Source: an uncultured Christensenella sp.
GTDB taxonomy: Bacteria; Bacillota; Clostridia; Christensenellales; Borkfalkiaceae
Direction: 5' to 3'
Length of the DNA stretch: 64,000 nucleotides
Assembly: GCA_910586065.1 (NCBI GenBank)
Contig: CAJUGI010000002.1
Span: 247,968-311,967 of the forward strand
Below the pieces are notes generated by a model. It searched no databases. It was not told the DNA's origin and saw nothing but the letters and a program-made list of their open reading frames with translations. Of this stretch, positions 32,524 to 40,699 are shown piece by piece; positions within the stretch are counted from its first letter, which is position 1; each line of letters begins with the position of its first letter. The position numbers were made by a program, and so were the translations under genes.

Positions 32524-34392
32524 TTAGCCTCCGATTTTCGCCATAAATGCCGACTTGACTTCCCGCAACGCGGCGTATGCGATTACTTTTGACATCGTGC
32601 CGTCAATCTTGTTGCCGATGTAGCCGTTTATTTTACAAGGCATTACAAACCCGTTTTTATCAACGCGGACGGCTGTGTTGCGGAAGTTCCAACGGCAAAT
32701 ATCGTTGTTGTTGTAATTGATAAGCCGCGCCCGTAAATCGGTTTCGATGTTGCGGGTCGGCACGTTAAGCGCGTCGGTCGTCATTCGTATTTTGCGCGGC
32801 ACTTCTTTACCGAATTTTTGCGCGATTTCTTTCGCGAAGTCCTTTGCGTGCCATTCGTCGTAACCGACCGTAAGCGGGCGTATATTGTATTGCTTGAATA
32901 TATCCCAAATGTAATTTGATACAACCGTATCGTCGATTACGTTGTCTTGCACAATGCGCACCAACCCCGCGTCCGCCCATTCGATGTAATTCTTTTTTTC
33001 GGGGTTAGTGGGGGAGTCGGTCGATTGCCCGTCGCCCGCTTTAACCGCCGTAACAAAGTACATCGTATGCAAGTATTTGACGGGGTCGTTCGGGCGCATA
33101 AATAAAAACGTGCAAGCGCAAAGGTCGTTTGTTTCGGCAAGGTCGACCCCGACAACACACCAACAATGCGCAAAGTCGGCAATATCGAACGTGGCGGGAC
33201 AATCAATGTATTTTTCCTCTAACCACGCGTTACTCGCTAATTGCTTGACGTTAAATTCCTTTGCAAGAATAAACGCTCGGTCGCTTCCGCTGTGGCGGGC
33301 GGTGTCGACTTTTTCCCGTAAATACGACCGCTTTTTCGATATGCCTAACATAGGATTTGACTTCGTCCAACTGCGCTCGTCGTTCCAAATTTCCGCCTCG
33401 CTGTCTTGCGTATATAGCCATATCAACCAACGCGACGGGTCGGTTTTCGCCTCGCCTTTAAGTGCTTCCCGCGCGTCGGATAGCCGCTCGTCAAGATAGC
33501 CGTCGCGCACAATGCCTTCGGTCGTGATTTCAAAATAAAGCGGCTCGTCCTGCGTTGATACCGATGTTTTAAGGGGCAATATTGTTGAATTGTCCTTCAT
33601 TTCGTGAATTTCGTCAACGACCGCAAGTGTAAGATTTCGACCTTCCTTTGCGCCCTGCTTCGCCGACATTATTTCGATTGACCCCTTGTTTTGCTTCGAG
33701 AATTTGCCCGTTTTGCGGCGTTGCTTCGGGTTGCCGAAAAATATACCTTTGTTGTTTTTGCGGGTAACGCGCGATATTGCCCGCGACTCTTCCCGAAAAG
33801 CGTTGACGGCGTTAAATACGAGCGCGGCTTGCGCATAATCGTTTGACGCGCACATTACCGATTGCCCCATACCGCCGCAAAACCATTCGGCAAAGATAAG
33901 GGCGGCGACGAGCGGGGTTTTTCCGTTTTTGCGGGCGACAAGGAATAAAACCTCTTGAAAACGCCGCGCCCAACCCGCGCCGTATGACAACTCGGTATCG
34001 TAAACGTAAAACCCGAATATCGCCTCCGTAAATGCCTTTTGGAATAATTGCATTTTGAACGGTTTACCCGCGAAGGGGGCTTGAAAAAGTTTCATTTCGT
34101 TTTCGATAAATGCAATTCGTTTGTGCGCCGCTTTAAGTGTAAAACGGTATTTGCCGCCGCCCGCGAAAATATCTTGTATCAACATTTCGAGCGTGGTTTT
34201 CAGTTCGCGCCCGACGACGATTTCCCCCGAACGGCAACGCTTGTAATATTCAATCAAAAAACTATGCTCGCCGTCGACGGTATCGCTTAATGCTTGCCAA
34301 CCTGTAAGCGGGTCAATTTCGGGGTTTGCAAGCGTCCAATCTGCGGGGGCGGGCGTAGCCGCTTCCGTGCCGTTAATCGTTGTCGTCGTCAT
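32524..34392 (-). CDS. Terminase large subunit
   Basis: The 622-residue protein has the ATPase signatures ARKNGKTP (Walker A region, residues 153-160) and LAVVDEIHEM (Walker B, from residue 256). Its C-terminal nuclease contains VVGVDLAETNDLCA and VGYDEWHAKDFA. It belongs to the Terminase_1 family, used by cos or headful siphoviruses. Its start lies inside the end of the small subunit gene. It drives DNA packaging through the portal. Confidence 0.95.
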   Translation of the reverse strand: MTTTTINGTEAATPAPADWTLANPEIDPLTGWQALSDTVDGEHSFLIEYYKRCRSGEIVVGRELKTTLEMLIQDIFAGGGKYRFTLKAAHKRIAFIENEMKLFQAPFAGKPFKMQLFQKAFTEAIFGFYVYDTELSYGAGWARRFQEVLFLVARKNGKTPLVAALIFAEWFCGGMGQSVMCASNDYAQAALVFNAVNAFREESRAISRVTRKNNKGIFFGNPKQRRKTGKFSKQNKGSIEIMSAKQGAKEGRNLTLAVVDEIHEMKDNSTILPLKTSVSTQDEPLYFEITTEGIVRDGYLDERLSDAREALKGEAKTDPSRWLIWLYTQDSEAEIWNDERSWTKSNPMLGISKKRSYLREKVDTARHSGSDRAFILAKEFNVKQLASNAWLEEKYIDCPATFDIADFAHCWCVVGVDLAETNDLCACTFLFMRPNDPVKYLHTMYFVTAVKAGDGQSTDSPTNPEKKNYIEWADAGLVRIVQDNVIDDTVVSNYIWDIFKQYNIRPLTVGYDEWHAKDFAKEIAQKFGKEVPRKIRMTTDALNVPTRNIETDLRARLINYNNNDICRWNFRNTAVRVDKNGFVMPCKINGYIGNKIDGTMSKVIAYAALREVKSAFMAKIGG

Positions 34393-34720
34393 AAGCCGAT
34401 AAATCGTCGCCGTCGTCGCCGTTTAAGCCGCCGAGCAATTCCTTGTTAAGTTTTTGCATTGCCGAAGTGTATTGCGCCATATACTTGACCCGCGCCCGAC
34501 CCGCCGCCGTTTCCCGCTGTATAGACGGGTTTTTCGGGTCGTAAATTATCGACGGCAATTCTTTGATTGCTTCCAAACACGCAAAAACCTCCGCGACCTT
34601 GCGGATAAGTTCGTCGTAAATTTGTAACTTGATTTCGTCCACGCCCGCCGCCTTGTATAAATCGACGAGCCGCTTGTATTCGCCGTCGGCAAGCGTTTTT
34701 TTGTCTTTGCTTTTTTTCAT
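34373..34720 (-). CDS. Terminase small subunit (P27-like)
   Basis: The 115-residue helical protein (EYKRLVDLYKAAGVDEIKLQ and ending in an acidic DDGDD tail) directly precedes and overlaps the large subunit by 20 bases. GGAGG lies before the ATG. Length and pattern suit the P27 small terminase family, which recognises the packaging site. Confidence 0.75.
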   Translation of the reverse strand: MKKSKDKKTLADGEYKRLVDLYKAAGVDEIKLQIYDELIRKVAEVFACLEAIKELPSIIYDPKNPSIQRETAAGRARVKYMAQYTSAMQKLNKELLGGLNGDDGDDLSAYDDDND

Positions 34721-34746
34721 TTCCGCCTCCTTTTTGGAATTTGAAA

Positions 34747-34814
34747 ACTTTTCGCCCGAAAAGTCAAAACTTCGGTGTGAATTTTTTTTACCTGCGGCCT
34801 GGAGTCTTTTCGGG
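34747..34814. other. Palindromic cluster upstream of terminase small subunit
   Basis: ACTTTTCG-CC-CGAAAAGT (34747-34764) is a palindrome, and CTTTTCGGG (34806-34814) repeats its half in inverted order. The 125-bp spacer upstream of the small terminase gene is a frequent location of cos or pac sites, so this is a candidate packaging site. Confidence 0.4.
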
Positions 34815-34845
34815 TTTCAAAAATTTTGCAAGGATAGGGGGGGTA

Positions 34846-35541
34846 TTATTCCGTATAACGTGCAAAATATTTTTCTATCCAACCGACAACCGCGTCGCGC
34901 GTTGCCGCTTGCTTGATTGTTTCGTGCGCCCGCTTGATACATTCCGCCTTCGATGTGTCGATGTGTACAAAGTTTATCACGTCGGGCGGATATTCCCGCG
35001 CAAGACTGTCGCGGTCTATGCGGTCGGGATATGTGCCGATTATGTACGCGTCTTGCCAACGGCGGCGCGGCGTTGCCGTGCGTATTTCGTCAAGTAAATA
35101 ATCACGCAAGGCGAACGCGACGCGCTTTGTTGCGTCGGGTTTATCATATTGCCCGCATACGCATATTGCGCCGTGTATTCGGTCAAGGTCGACAACAATA
35201 TCGTTGCGTGTGGCAACGCTTTGTACATACGTTGATTTGCCCGCGCACGGTGCGCCGTAAACGACGTAAACGTGCTTTTGACCGACAACATTACCAAAAC
35301 GCGCGTGCGCCGCGTTGTGGCAATCGTGGCACAATACTTCGATGTTTGCGGGGTTTAGCGTGATATTTACGTCGTCGATGTTGTCGAGCGTAAGTTCGGT
35401 TATATGGTGCGGTCGCAATTCGTCAATATCGAATACGCCGCCGCAACGGGCGCAAATTCCGCCGCTTTTTATCTTGCAATACTGCGCAAGCGTTAAATAC
35501 TCTTTGCGGCAATAAAAGGCGTGTATCGGGTCAAGCGGCAT
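34846..35541 (-). CDS. HNH endonuclease fused to a P-loop kinase-like domain
   Basis: The 231-residue protein has an N-terminal HNH domain (CARCGGVF, LRPHHITEL, LNPANIEVLCHDCHNAAH, residues about 29-85). From residue 95 a P-loop domain follows (YVVYGAPCAGKSTYVQ, VVDLDRIHGA and YIIGTYPDRIDRDSL). HNH enzymes beside terminases help cos cleavage in several phages. The fused kinase-like half, a paralogue of the protein at 16739, is unusual. GGGAGGG precedes the ATG. Confidence 0.8.
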   Translation of the reverse strand: MPLDPIHAFYCRKEYLTLAQYCKIKSGGICARCGGVFDIDELRPHHITELTLDNIDDVNITLNPANIEVLCHDCHNAAHARFGNVVGQKHVYVVYGAPCAGKSTYVQSVATRNDIVVDLDRIHGAICVCGQYDKPDATKRVAFALRDYLLDEIRTATPRRRWQDAYIIGTYPDRIDRDSLAREYPPDVINFVHIDTSKAECIKRAHETIKQAATRDAVVGWIEKYFARYTE

Positions 35542-35543
35542 AA

Positions 35544-36140
35544 TCAAATACCCTCCCAACCGTCGGGCAATTTGCCCTCTTTTGCAAGTTCCAACGCCTT
35601 TTTGCGTAATTCGATTGCTTGCGGGTCGCGTGCAAATTCGCCCGAAAAACGGTTGATTAGCAAGAATTGTATCATACCCGCGTCGGGCTTTGCGTACTTG
35701 CGGTCGACGTATGTTTTGGTGTGCGGTTTGCCGTCGATAATGACCGTTGTCGTGTGGGTTTCCTCGTAGTAATAACCGACCGCGACGCGGTATGCGTTAT
35801 CGAGTAAGTCGGCTTTTCCCGCTTCGCGCGCGCGTAAAAGCGTTTCGGTTAGTTCGGGATAATCTTTTTTGTATTGCGCCCATTGCGTTTTACCCACGCC
35901 GTAAAATTTGCATATATCGCCTTCAGTAACCATACATCGCGCATAACGCTCTATATCCGCCAAATAAGGTAAAACCTTATTTGCGTATTGTGATTTTGCG
36001 CCGCGTTTTCCCGTTTCTGCGGCGTTATCCGCTTCGGCGGGCGGTTTTGCGTCCGCTTTCTTTCGAGCCTTGACGGGCTGTTTTTTGCCCTTTGTCGCGG
36101 CTGTTTTCTTTTCGGTGTCGTTTCGGGGTTGTTTCGGCAT
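35544..36140 (-). CDS. Terminase small subunit-like DNA-binding protein
   Basis: The 198-residue protein has a basic, disordered N-terminus (KKTAATKGKKQPVKARKKAD) and a helix-turn-helix region (MVTEGDICKFYGVGKTQWAQ), followed by an EETHTTTVIIDGKPHTKTYV beta segment. It resembles other small-terminase or packaging-type proteins. With a separate P27-like subunit nearby, its role is unclear. Confidence 0.55.
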   Translation of the reverse strand: MPKQPRNDTEKKTAATKGKKQPVKARKKADAKPPAEADNAAETGKRGAKSQYANKVLPYLADIERYARCMVTEGDICKFYGVGKTQWAQYKKDYPELTETLLRAREAGKADLLDNAYRVAVGYYYEETHTTTVIIDGKPHTKTYVDRKYAKPDAGMIQFLLINRFSGEFARDPQAIELRKKALELAKEGKLPDGWEGI

Positions 36141-36164
36141 TATTGACCTCCTTGTTTCGGTATT

Positions 36165-36374
36165 TTATTTGTTGCCGATGTCAAGCAAAATTTTTGAGAG
36201 AATAAAGCACGGCAAAACGGCAAGCGCGATTAAAAGCGGCACGCACGCGCCGAGCCAAGATAGGGGAGTCGCGCCGCAAAGTTTACAAACGACGAATATT
36301 GCCGATAGCGGCACGCAAACCACAATTACAAGCAACGTAACAACGTAAATTGCCGATATTATTTTTTTAAGCAT
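36165..36374 (-). CDS. Small two-span membrane protein
   Basis: The 69-residue product is almost all hydrophobic, with spans around residues 5-29 (AIYVVTLLVIVVCVPLSAIF) and 43-63. AGGTAA precedes the start. The function is unknown. It could act in exclusion or lysis. Confidence 0.6.
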   Translation of the reverse strand: MLKKIISAIYVVTLLVIVVCVPLSAIFVVCKLCGATPLSWLGACVPLLIALAVLPCFILSKILLDIGNK

Positions 36375-36625
36375 TTTTTACCTCCGATTTTCTTGATACT
36401 TAAAACCGCCCAACCGTCGGTCAAGCCGATAAAGCCCTTCAAGATGTGCGTTATTGTTGCCGTAAGCCGCCGCCCCGTATATTGCCCGTTTTCCCATTCG
36501 CGCAATATCAACATATCGCCGACGGCGTAATTTCGGTCGTCAAACCGCAATTCGTAAGTTTTTACACCTTTGTCAACTGCGGCGTAATATTCGGGTAAAA
36601 TTTTCAAGTCGTGTATTTGTGCCAT
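36359..36625 (-). CDS. DUF3850/ASCH-like protein
   Basis: The 88-residue protein starts MAQIHDLKILPEYYAAVDKG and contains YELRFDDRNYAVGDMLILRE and TGRRLTATITHIL, the DUF3850 pattern of a PUA/ASCH-like RNA or nucleotide-binding fold. GGAGG precedes the ATG at 36625. The function is unknown. Confidence 0.75.
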   Translation of the reverse strand: MAQIHDLKILPEYYAAVDKGVKTYELRFDDRNYAVGDMLILREWENGQYTGRRLTATITHILKGFIGLTDGWAVLSIKKIGGKKCLKK

Positions 36626-37362
36626 TTTGCGCCTCCGTGAATAAATAATTTTTCGACGCGCTTTTGCTTGTCGCGGTTGTTTAAGTGCGTCGTTATTTCG
36701 TGTTGCCAAATACAAACGAAGTCGTCGGGCGCGGTGTATTCGCTTACGATTACGATATGACCCGCCGCCGTTTGCTTCCTGCACCAATTCCAAAACTCCG
36801 CCGTATCGAATTTGCCGCCGCCGTAACCGATACCGTCCGAATACGGCGGGTCGCAATAAACAAGCACGCGCTCCCGTTCGGGGAGTCGCAATTCCCGATA
36901 ATCGGCGTTGCCGACAAGGATATTGCGCAAGGCGGGTAATTGACGGCGAAAATTCTCGCGTGCTTCGATAAAGTAATTTCGCGTTTTGCCGCCTTTTATG
37001 ACTGCCGTCGCACCATAGCAACCGCCGTACACGCGGGCATTGTAAGAGCCGAATAAAAGCACCGCCGCCCGATACCAACGGGCGTATTTGTCGGGGTTGT
37101 CCCGCACGTCGTAATATTCGGCGCGGGTCGGCGTTTCCAATTCGTCCAAAAGTGCGGGGTTTTCGCGGCACGTTTCGACGAGTTCGCATACAAGCGGGTC
37201 AATATCGTTGCCGAGCCTGTATTCGCATTGTATTTTATCAATCACGTTAAAACCGCCCGCAAACGGCTCGACGTACTGCTTGATGTTGTACGCGGATATG
37301 TAGCGTTGCAAAATCGGGATGATTTCGTTTGCGATTTTTGCCTTACTGCCGATGTATTTCAT
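36604..37362 (-). CDS. DNA adenine methyltransferase (D12/Dam class)
   Basis: The 252-residue enzyme starts MKYIGSKAKIANEIIPIL. It has YVEPFAGGFNVID (AdoMet motif I), GNDIDPLV and the catalytic VYCDPPYSD. It likely methylates N6 of adenine in phage DNA, to avoid host restriction or to mark replicated DNA. It is the third methyltransferase in the unit and lies beside the replication initiator. Confidence 0.88.
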   Translation of the reverse strand: MKYIGSKAKIANEIIPILQRYISAYNIKQYVEPFAGGFNVIDKIQCEYRLGNDIDPLVCELVETCRENPALLDELETPTRAEYYDVRDNPDKYARWYRAAVLLFGSYNARVYGGCYGATAVIKGGKTRNYFIEARENFRRQLPALRNILVGNADYRELRLPERERVLVYCDPPYSDGIGYGGGKFDTAEFWNWCRKQTAAGHIVIVSEYTAPDDFVCIWQHEITTHLNNRDKQKRVEKLFIHGGAKWHKYTT

Positions 37363-37366
37363 TTTT

Positions 37367-38236
37367 TCACTCCTTGCGTTTCATTTTGACGTACACATAC
37401 GCGCCCGTCGTGTATTCGCTTGTTTTCTTTGTGATGTCCGTCATTTGATAGCCCTTGTAAAGTCCCTCAAAAACGGAATAGGGGTTGACCTTGTCGTACA
37501 TAATGCGGTTTACCTTGCGCCGCGTAAACTTTGTGTCCGATACTGTGATTTGCGGCTTTTTCAAGTTCTTTGACGCGACGTATCGTTTGAGTCCTTTCGG
37601 GTCTTTCATACAATACCGCGCCATACCCTCGTAACCGCTGTCGTCCGCAACGAGCCGACGTACATTGTTGCGCCCGCCGTTGCCCCATAAGTCCTCCATT
37701 TTGTCGCGGTCGGCAAAGTTCGTTACGAGGTGATGGTGCATACGGTGTTTGCCTTTCTTTTCGTCGTTTTCAAATTCCGTCCAATAAACGTATTTGAACG
37801 GCGGGAAGTTGTGTCGTTCGGCATAGTGCTTTAATCTGCGAATAAACTTTTGTATTTCCTTTTGTGCGTCCGCATACGTTTTCGGGAGTCGCTTCTCGCT
37901 GTAAGTGAACGTCGCCCAAAAGTCCGCGTCGGTAAAATTCGCATTGATAAGCCGTACAACGGTTTTGACTGCATTTTTGTAATTGAGCCGCTTTTGCGCT
38001 TCGCGGCTTTCCTTTGTTTTCCTTGCCCTTGATGTAGACGTGTGTGTTTCCCATATCGGGTAAACCTCGACTTCAAGCACGTTGCCGCTTTTAATCGTCT
38101 TTGTTCGATACTTGACGATGTGCGGGTCGGATAGCGATTGCAAGAGAGCGTCGCTTTCCGCTTCCCGCGCTTCGTCGCCGAATATCTCGTCATAGTTGTA
38201 TTTGTGCGGGTCGAGTGTGTAGTAGCGTTTTGCCAT
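37367..38236 (-). CDS. HUH-type replication initiator (rolling-circle Rep)
   Basis: The 289-residue protein has the three expected motifs: DFWATFTYSEKRLP (motif 1, near 105-118), HRMHHHLV with the metal-binding histidine pair (164-171), and YCMKDPK with the likely nicking tyrosine at 208. The start at 38236 is preceded by GGAGG. It implies rolling-circle replication of a circular genome. The 400-bp upstream spacer is rich in C-tracts and may hold its origin. Occurrence with a DDE transposase in one phage is unusual. Confidence 0.82.
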   Translation of the reverse strand: MAKRYYTLDPHKYNYDEIFGDEAREAESDALLQSLSDPHIVKYRTKTIKSGNVLEVEVYPIWETHTSTSRARKTKESREAQKRLNYKNAVKTVVRLINANFTDADFWATFTYSEKRLPKTYADAQKEIQKFIRRLKHYAERHNFPPFKYVYWTEFENDEKKGKHRMHHHLVTNFADRDKMEDLWGNGGRNNVRRLVADDSGYEGMARYCMKDPKGLKRYVASKNLKKPQITVSDTKFTRRKVNRIMYDKVNPYSVFEGLYKGYQMTDITKKTSEYTTGAYVYVKMKRKE

Positions 38237-38510
38237 ATTGCCTCCGATAAATTGCTTTAACGTAAAAGACAAAGAATAGCCAAAAAAGCGGGGGACAACA
38301 CGCGGGGGCTAAAATGGGGCTTGTTCTTTCTTTATCGAGTTTATCAAACGCCCCCGATGTTTTCCCCCGCCGCCCCCTTTCTCGACCCCCGATGTAGTTT
38401 ACCGATAAGGGGAAGGAGCGCGGGGCGCGTTGTCTTTTTTCCTGCTTGCGTCGTTGATACGATAATACTTCATTACGAGGACGCAAAAGCACGGTTTTTG
38501 TATGCAAAAC
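38237..38510. other. Candidate replication origin region
   Basis: The spacer upstream of Rep lacks genes and has two CCCCCGATGT repeats (38351, 38385), C-rich tracts and TTTATC/CTTATC elements around 38335-38405. Rolling-circle origins are usually just upstream of or within rep. No nick-site consensus could be identified. Confidence 0.4.
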
Positions 38511-38539
38511 ATTGACACTTCGCCGCCGATGTGGTATAA
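38511..38539 (+). promoter_or_regulatory. Consensus plus-strand promoter
   Basis: TTGACA (about 38512-38517) and TATAAT (38535-38540) with a 17-bp spacer, facing rightwards against the early operon. The spacer shares CCGATGTG with promoter P1 at 14722. Confidence 0.8.
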
Positions 38540-38546
38540 TATTATC

Positions 38547-38620
38547 GGTTTGATTGATACGCATTTTGTGTCAAGTTTCGCGGGCGGTCGGAAGTGCCAA
38601 TTTCGACCGCCCGTTCCTTG
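38547..38620 (+). ncRNA. Candidate small RNA with terminator
   Basis: Downstream of the consensus promoter a perfect 10-bp stem (CGGGCGGTCG with CGACCGCCCG, 38581-38613) is followed by TTCCTTGTCTTT. The transcript would be about 70 nt, without an ORF. It ends before the stop of the opposing regulator gene. Confidence 0.5.
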
Positions 38621-38638
38621 TCTTTAATTGTGGTTTAT

Positions 38639-39211
38639 TTACTTGTTGCCGTTCGGCGTTCTTGCGTCGTCGGCTTTTTCTTTTGCTTCGATTGTGGATA
38701 ACCGAGCGTCGAGCGCGGCGACCGCTTGCCGCACAAAGTCGCTTTTACTTAAATAGCCGAGTTTTCGCAATGCTTCGGGCGCGAATACGCGCTCGGCAAC
38801 GTCGCGGGGTATTTCGACTGTAAGATTGTACAAGCCTTTTACGCGGCGACGTTCGCGTTTCTTTGCCGCTTCCGCCGTCGGTGCGGGGTTGTCCGCATTT
38901 GCCATAAAAAGGCGTACATCGTGGTTTATAGCCGCCGCAAGTTCGGCGGGCGACATCTTTGCGTCGAGTCCTTCGATTTTGATTGTAGGCGGCGGCGCAA
39001 GCGTGATTTCGTCGCGGTCGTAAATATCGAGCGGGTCGCAAGCGAGCGTTTTACATATCGTTGCAAGCGTTGGCGGCGTGGGTAAGCAAACGCCGTTTAC
39101 GAATTTACTCATTAAAGACGTATCGACTCGCGGGTCGGTTTTGCGTACCTTTTCGGCAACCGCCTTTTGCATTACGCCGCGTTGTATCATTAGTTTTTTG
39201 TAACGGGGCAT
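38639..39211 (-). CDS. HTH regulator with C-terminal ribbon-helix-helix-like part
   Basis: The 190-residue protein has an N-terminal XRE-type helix-turn-helix (LMIQRGVMQKAVAEKVRK, then SLMSKFVNGVCLPTPPTLAT). A proline/alanine linker follows, and the C-terminus (LTVEIPRDVAERVF, LSKSDFVRQAVAAL) resembles a ribbon-helix-helix. Its start overlaps the HAD gene stop as TAATG. It sits at the end of the early operon ahead of Rep, so it may control early or replication genes. Confidence 0.7.
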   Translation of the reverse strand: MPRYKKLMIQRGVMQKAVAEKVRKTDPRVDTSLMSKFVNGVCLPTPPTLATICKTLACDPLDIYDRDEITLAPPPTIKIEGLDAKMSPAELAAAINHDVRLFMANADNPAPTAEAAKKRERRRVKGLYNLTVEIPRDVAERVFAPEALRKLGYLSKSDFVRQAVAALDARLSTIEAKEKADDARTPNGNK

Positions 39212-39771
39212 TATGTACCTCCCGCCGCCGATGTGGGCGGCTCGTCCGCCTTGTCGATAAGTTTCAAGGCGTAATATTCGCGCAACGCAAGGAATACGTC
39301 GCAATCGTAGCATTTACCCGCCGCCCGAATATCGGGGCAATAACAATGAGCGTCGCATAAATCACGGCGGGCGACTACTTCCGCCGCCTTGTATGGTATC
39401 GCGTATTCGTCGTTTTCGCCGATACCAACCACGCGGCGCGGGTTGACCGCATTTGTGTCGACGTATATATCCGCGTAAATCTTGCGCGTATCGCCGCCGT
39501 AACGGTTGATATTATCGGGGACGTTTTCGTTGATGTAGTCAAACACAATGCCGCGCTCTTTGCACCACGCAACCGCCGCGTCCAAAAGTGCGCCGTTTCT
39601 GCAAGTGTGCAAAATAATGATGTTTCCCGCCGCCGCAAGTTTCTTTATATAATATAAGGAATAGGGGAGCGGCTCGCCGATGTTCGGGTATGCGTCTTTG
39701 CATAGTGTACCGTCAAAGTCGACGGCAACGATTTTCGGGGTTTTTATTATTTTCTTTTGGTCTTTTTGCAT
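39211..39771 (-). CDS. HAD-superfamily hydrolase
   Basis: The 186-residue protein has the HAD motif I VAVDFDGTLC near residue 15, followed by IILHTCRNG (motif II region). This suggests a phosphatase acting on nucleotides or DNA/RNA ends. The cysteine cluster CDAHCYCPDIRAAGKCYDCD near residue 145 is a likely added zinc site. The substrate is unknown. Confidence 0.78.
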   Translation of the reverse strand: MQKDQKKIIKTPKIVAVDFDGTLCKDAYPNIGEPLPYSLYYIKKLAAAGNIIILHTCRNGALLDAAVAWCKERGIVFDYINENVPDNINRYGGDTRKIYADIYVDTNAVNPRRVVGIGENDEYAIPYKAAEVVARRDLCDAHCYCPDIRAAGKCYDCDVFLALREYYALKLIDKADEPPTSAAGGT

Positions 39772-39956
39772 TTGTCCGCTCCTTTGCAATACTGCGGGCG
39801 GTCGGGCGGTGTGATTTTTAACCACAAACCCGCCGCGCCGTTAAACGCGCTTGTAAGCCCGCCCGTGCGGTCGGTTGTTAATTCGATTGTCGAGTCGGGG
39901 TTTTTGTTGATAGCGTTTATAAGTTCGCCGAGTTCTTTTATTGTGTACTTTTCCAT
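39747..39956 (-). CDS. Small hypothetical early protein
   Basis: The 69-residue product starts MEKYTIKELGELINAINKNP and ends in a lysine-rich tail with CKGADKCKK. GGAGG precedes the start. It overlaps both neighbours. No domain is recognised. Confidence 0.6.
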   Translation of the reverse strand: MEKYTIKELGELINAINKNPDSTIELTTDRTGGLTSAFNGAAGLWLKITPPDRPQYCKGADKCKKTKRK

Positions 39957-40177
39957 TATTCCGCCTCCTTCGCGGGTTGTATTTCGCCGATAGTGTAACC
40001 GTACTTTTTGCAAAGTTTTTGTAACCGCTTAAAAAAGCGTTTTGTCTTTGTGATGTCTGCCCGCATAGTGAGCCGCACTTGCCCGCCGCTTCCGTCGGGT
40101 TTCGGCATTGTGGGCGTTATTGTTTGTTCAATCGGTATCGTAAAGGCAACGTCGACGCGTTGCGGTAAACTTGTCAT
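39956..40177 (-). CDS. Small hypothetical early protein
   Basis: The 73-residue product (MTSLPQRVDVAFTIPIEQTI, then KRFFKRLQKLCKKYGYTIGE) is basic in its second half. GGAGG precedes the ATG at 40177. The function is unknown. Confidence 0.6.
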   Translation of the reverse strand: MTSLPQRVDVAFTIPIEQTITPTMPKPDGSGGQVRLTMRADITKTKRFFKRLQKLCKKYGYTIGEIQPAKEAE

Positions 40178-40178
40178 A

Positions 40179-40697
40179 TCAAACCTCCACGCGAAAACCG
40201 TCGGAATACGCAAGCGCGATTACGATTGCGCCCTTGCTGTTCGTGGATATTGCAACCTTCACGCGCCCGAAGTTTAAGTTCGCTTTTTCGACCTGCGCGT
40301 CGATTACGGCAACGCCGCAATTAAATAAAAGATTGTAAAGCGCGTCGGTGTATTCGACCCCGCGTTCTTTCGTAAAGTAAGCCGATACATCGTCAAGGGC
40401 TTTGCGCAATTTGTTGATGTTCTTTTCGCGCTTTTCCGCCCGTTCGAGTTCCGCTTGATATTCGCGGGCTTGCGGGCAATCGCATTGTCGCGTTGCCGCT
40501 TCGTTCGCCGCTTCCGCGTCGGCGTATTTGTCGACGGGGAGTATCTGCCGCCCGCAAAAGCGGCACGTCGGCAAAATAGGGGAGTCGGGCGAGCCGCCGC
40601 CCTGCGACGCTTTCGCGTGTTCGATGTTGTGCTCCTGCGCGTCCGCGATTGCGTCGGCGTATTCGGGTTGATACCCGTTGAGCGGGTTGTTTGTCAT
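40179..40697 (-). CDS. Early protein with zinc-binding motif and coiled coil
   Basis: The 172-residue product has CRFCGRQILP and a later CDCP, then a charged helical segment (QAELERAEKREKNINKLRKA) and an alpha/beta C-terminus. GAGGT precedes the ATG at 40697. It resembles uncharacterised phage early proteins. Confidence 0.65.
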   Translation of the reverse strand: MTNNPLNGYQPEYADAIADAQEHNIEHAKASQGGGSPDSPILPTCRFCGRQILPVDKYADAEAANEAATRQCDCPQAREYQAELERAEKREKNINKLRKALDDVSAYFTKERGVEYTDALYNLLFNCGVAVIDAQVEKANLNFGRVKVAISTNSKGAIVIALAYSDGFRVEV

Positions 40698-40699
40698 TT

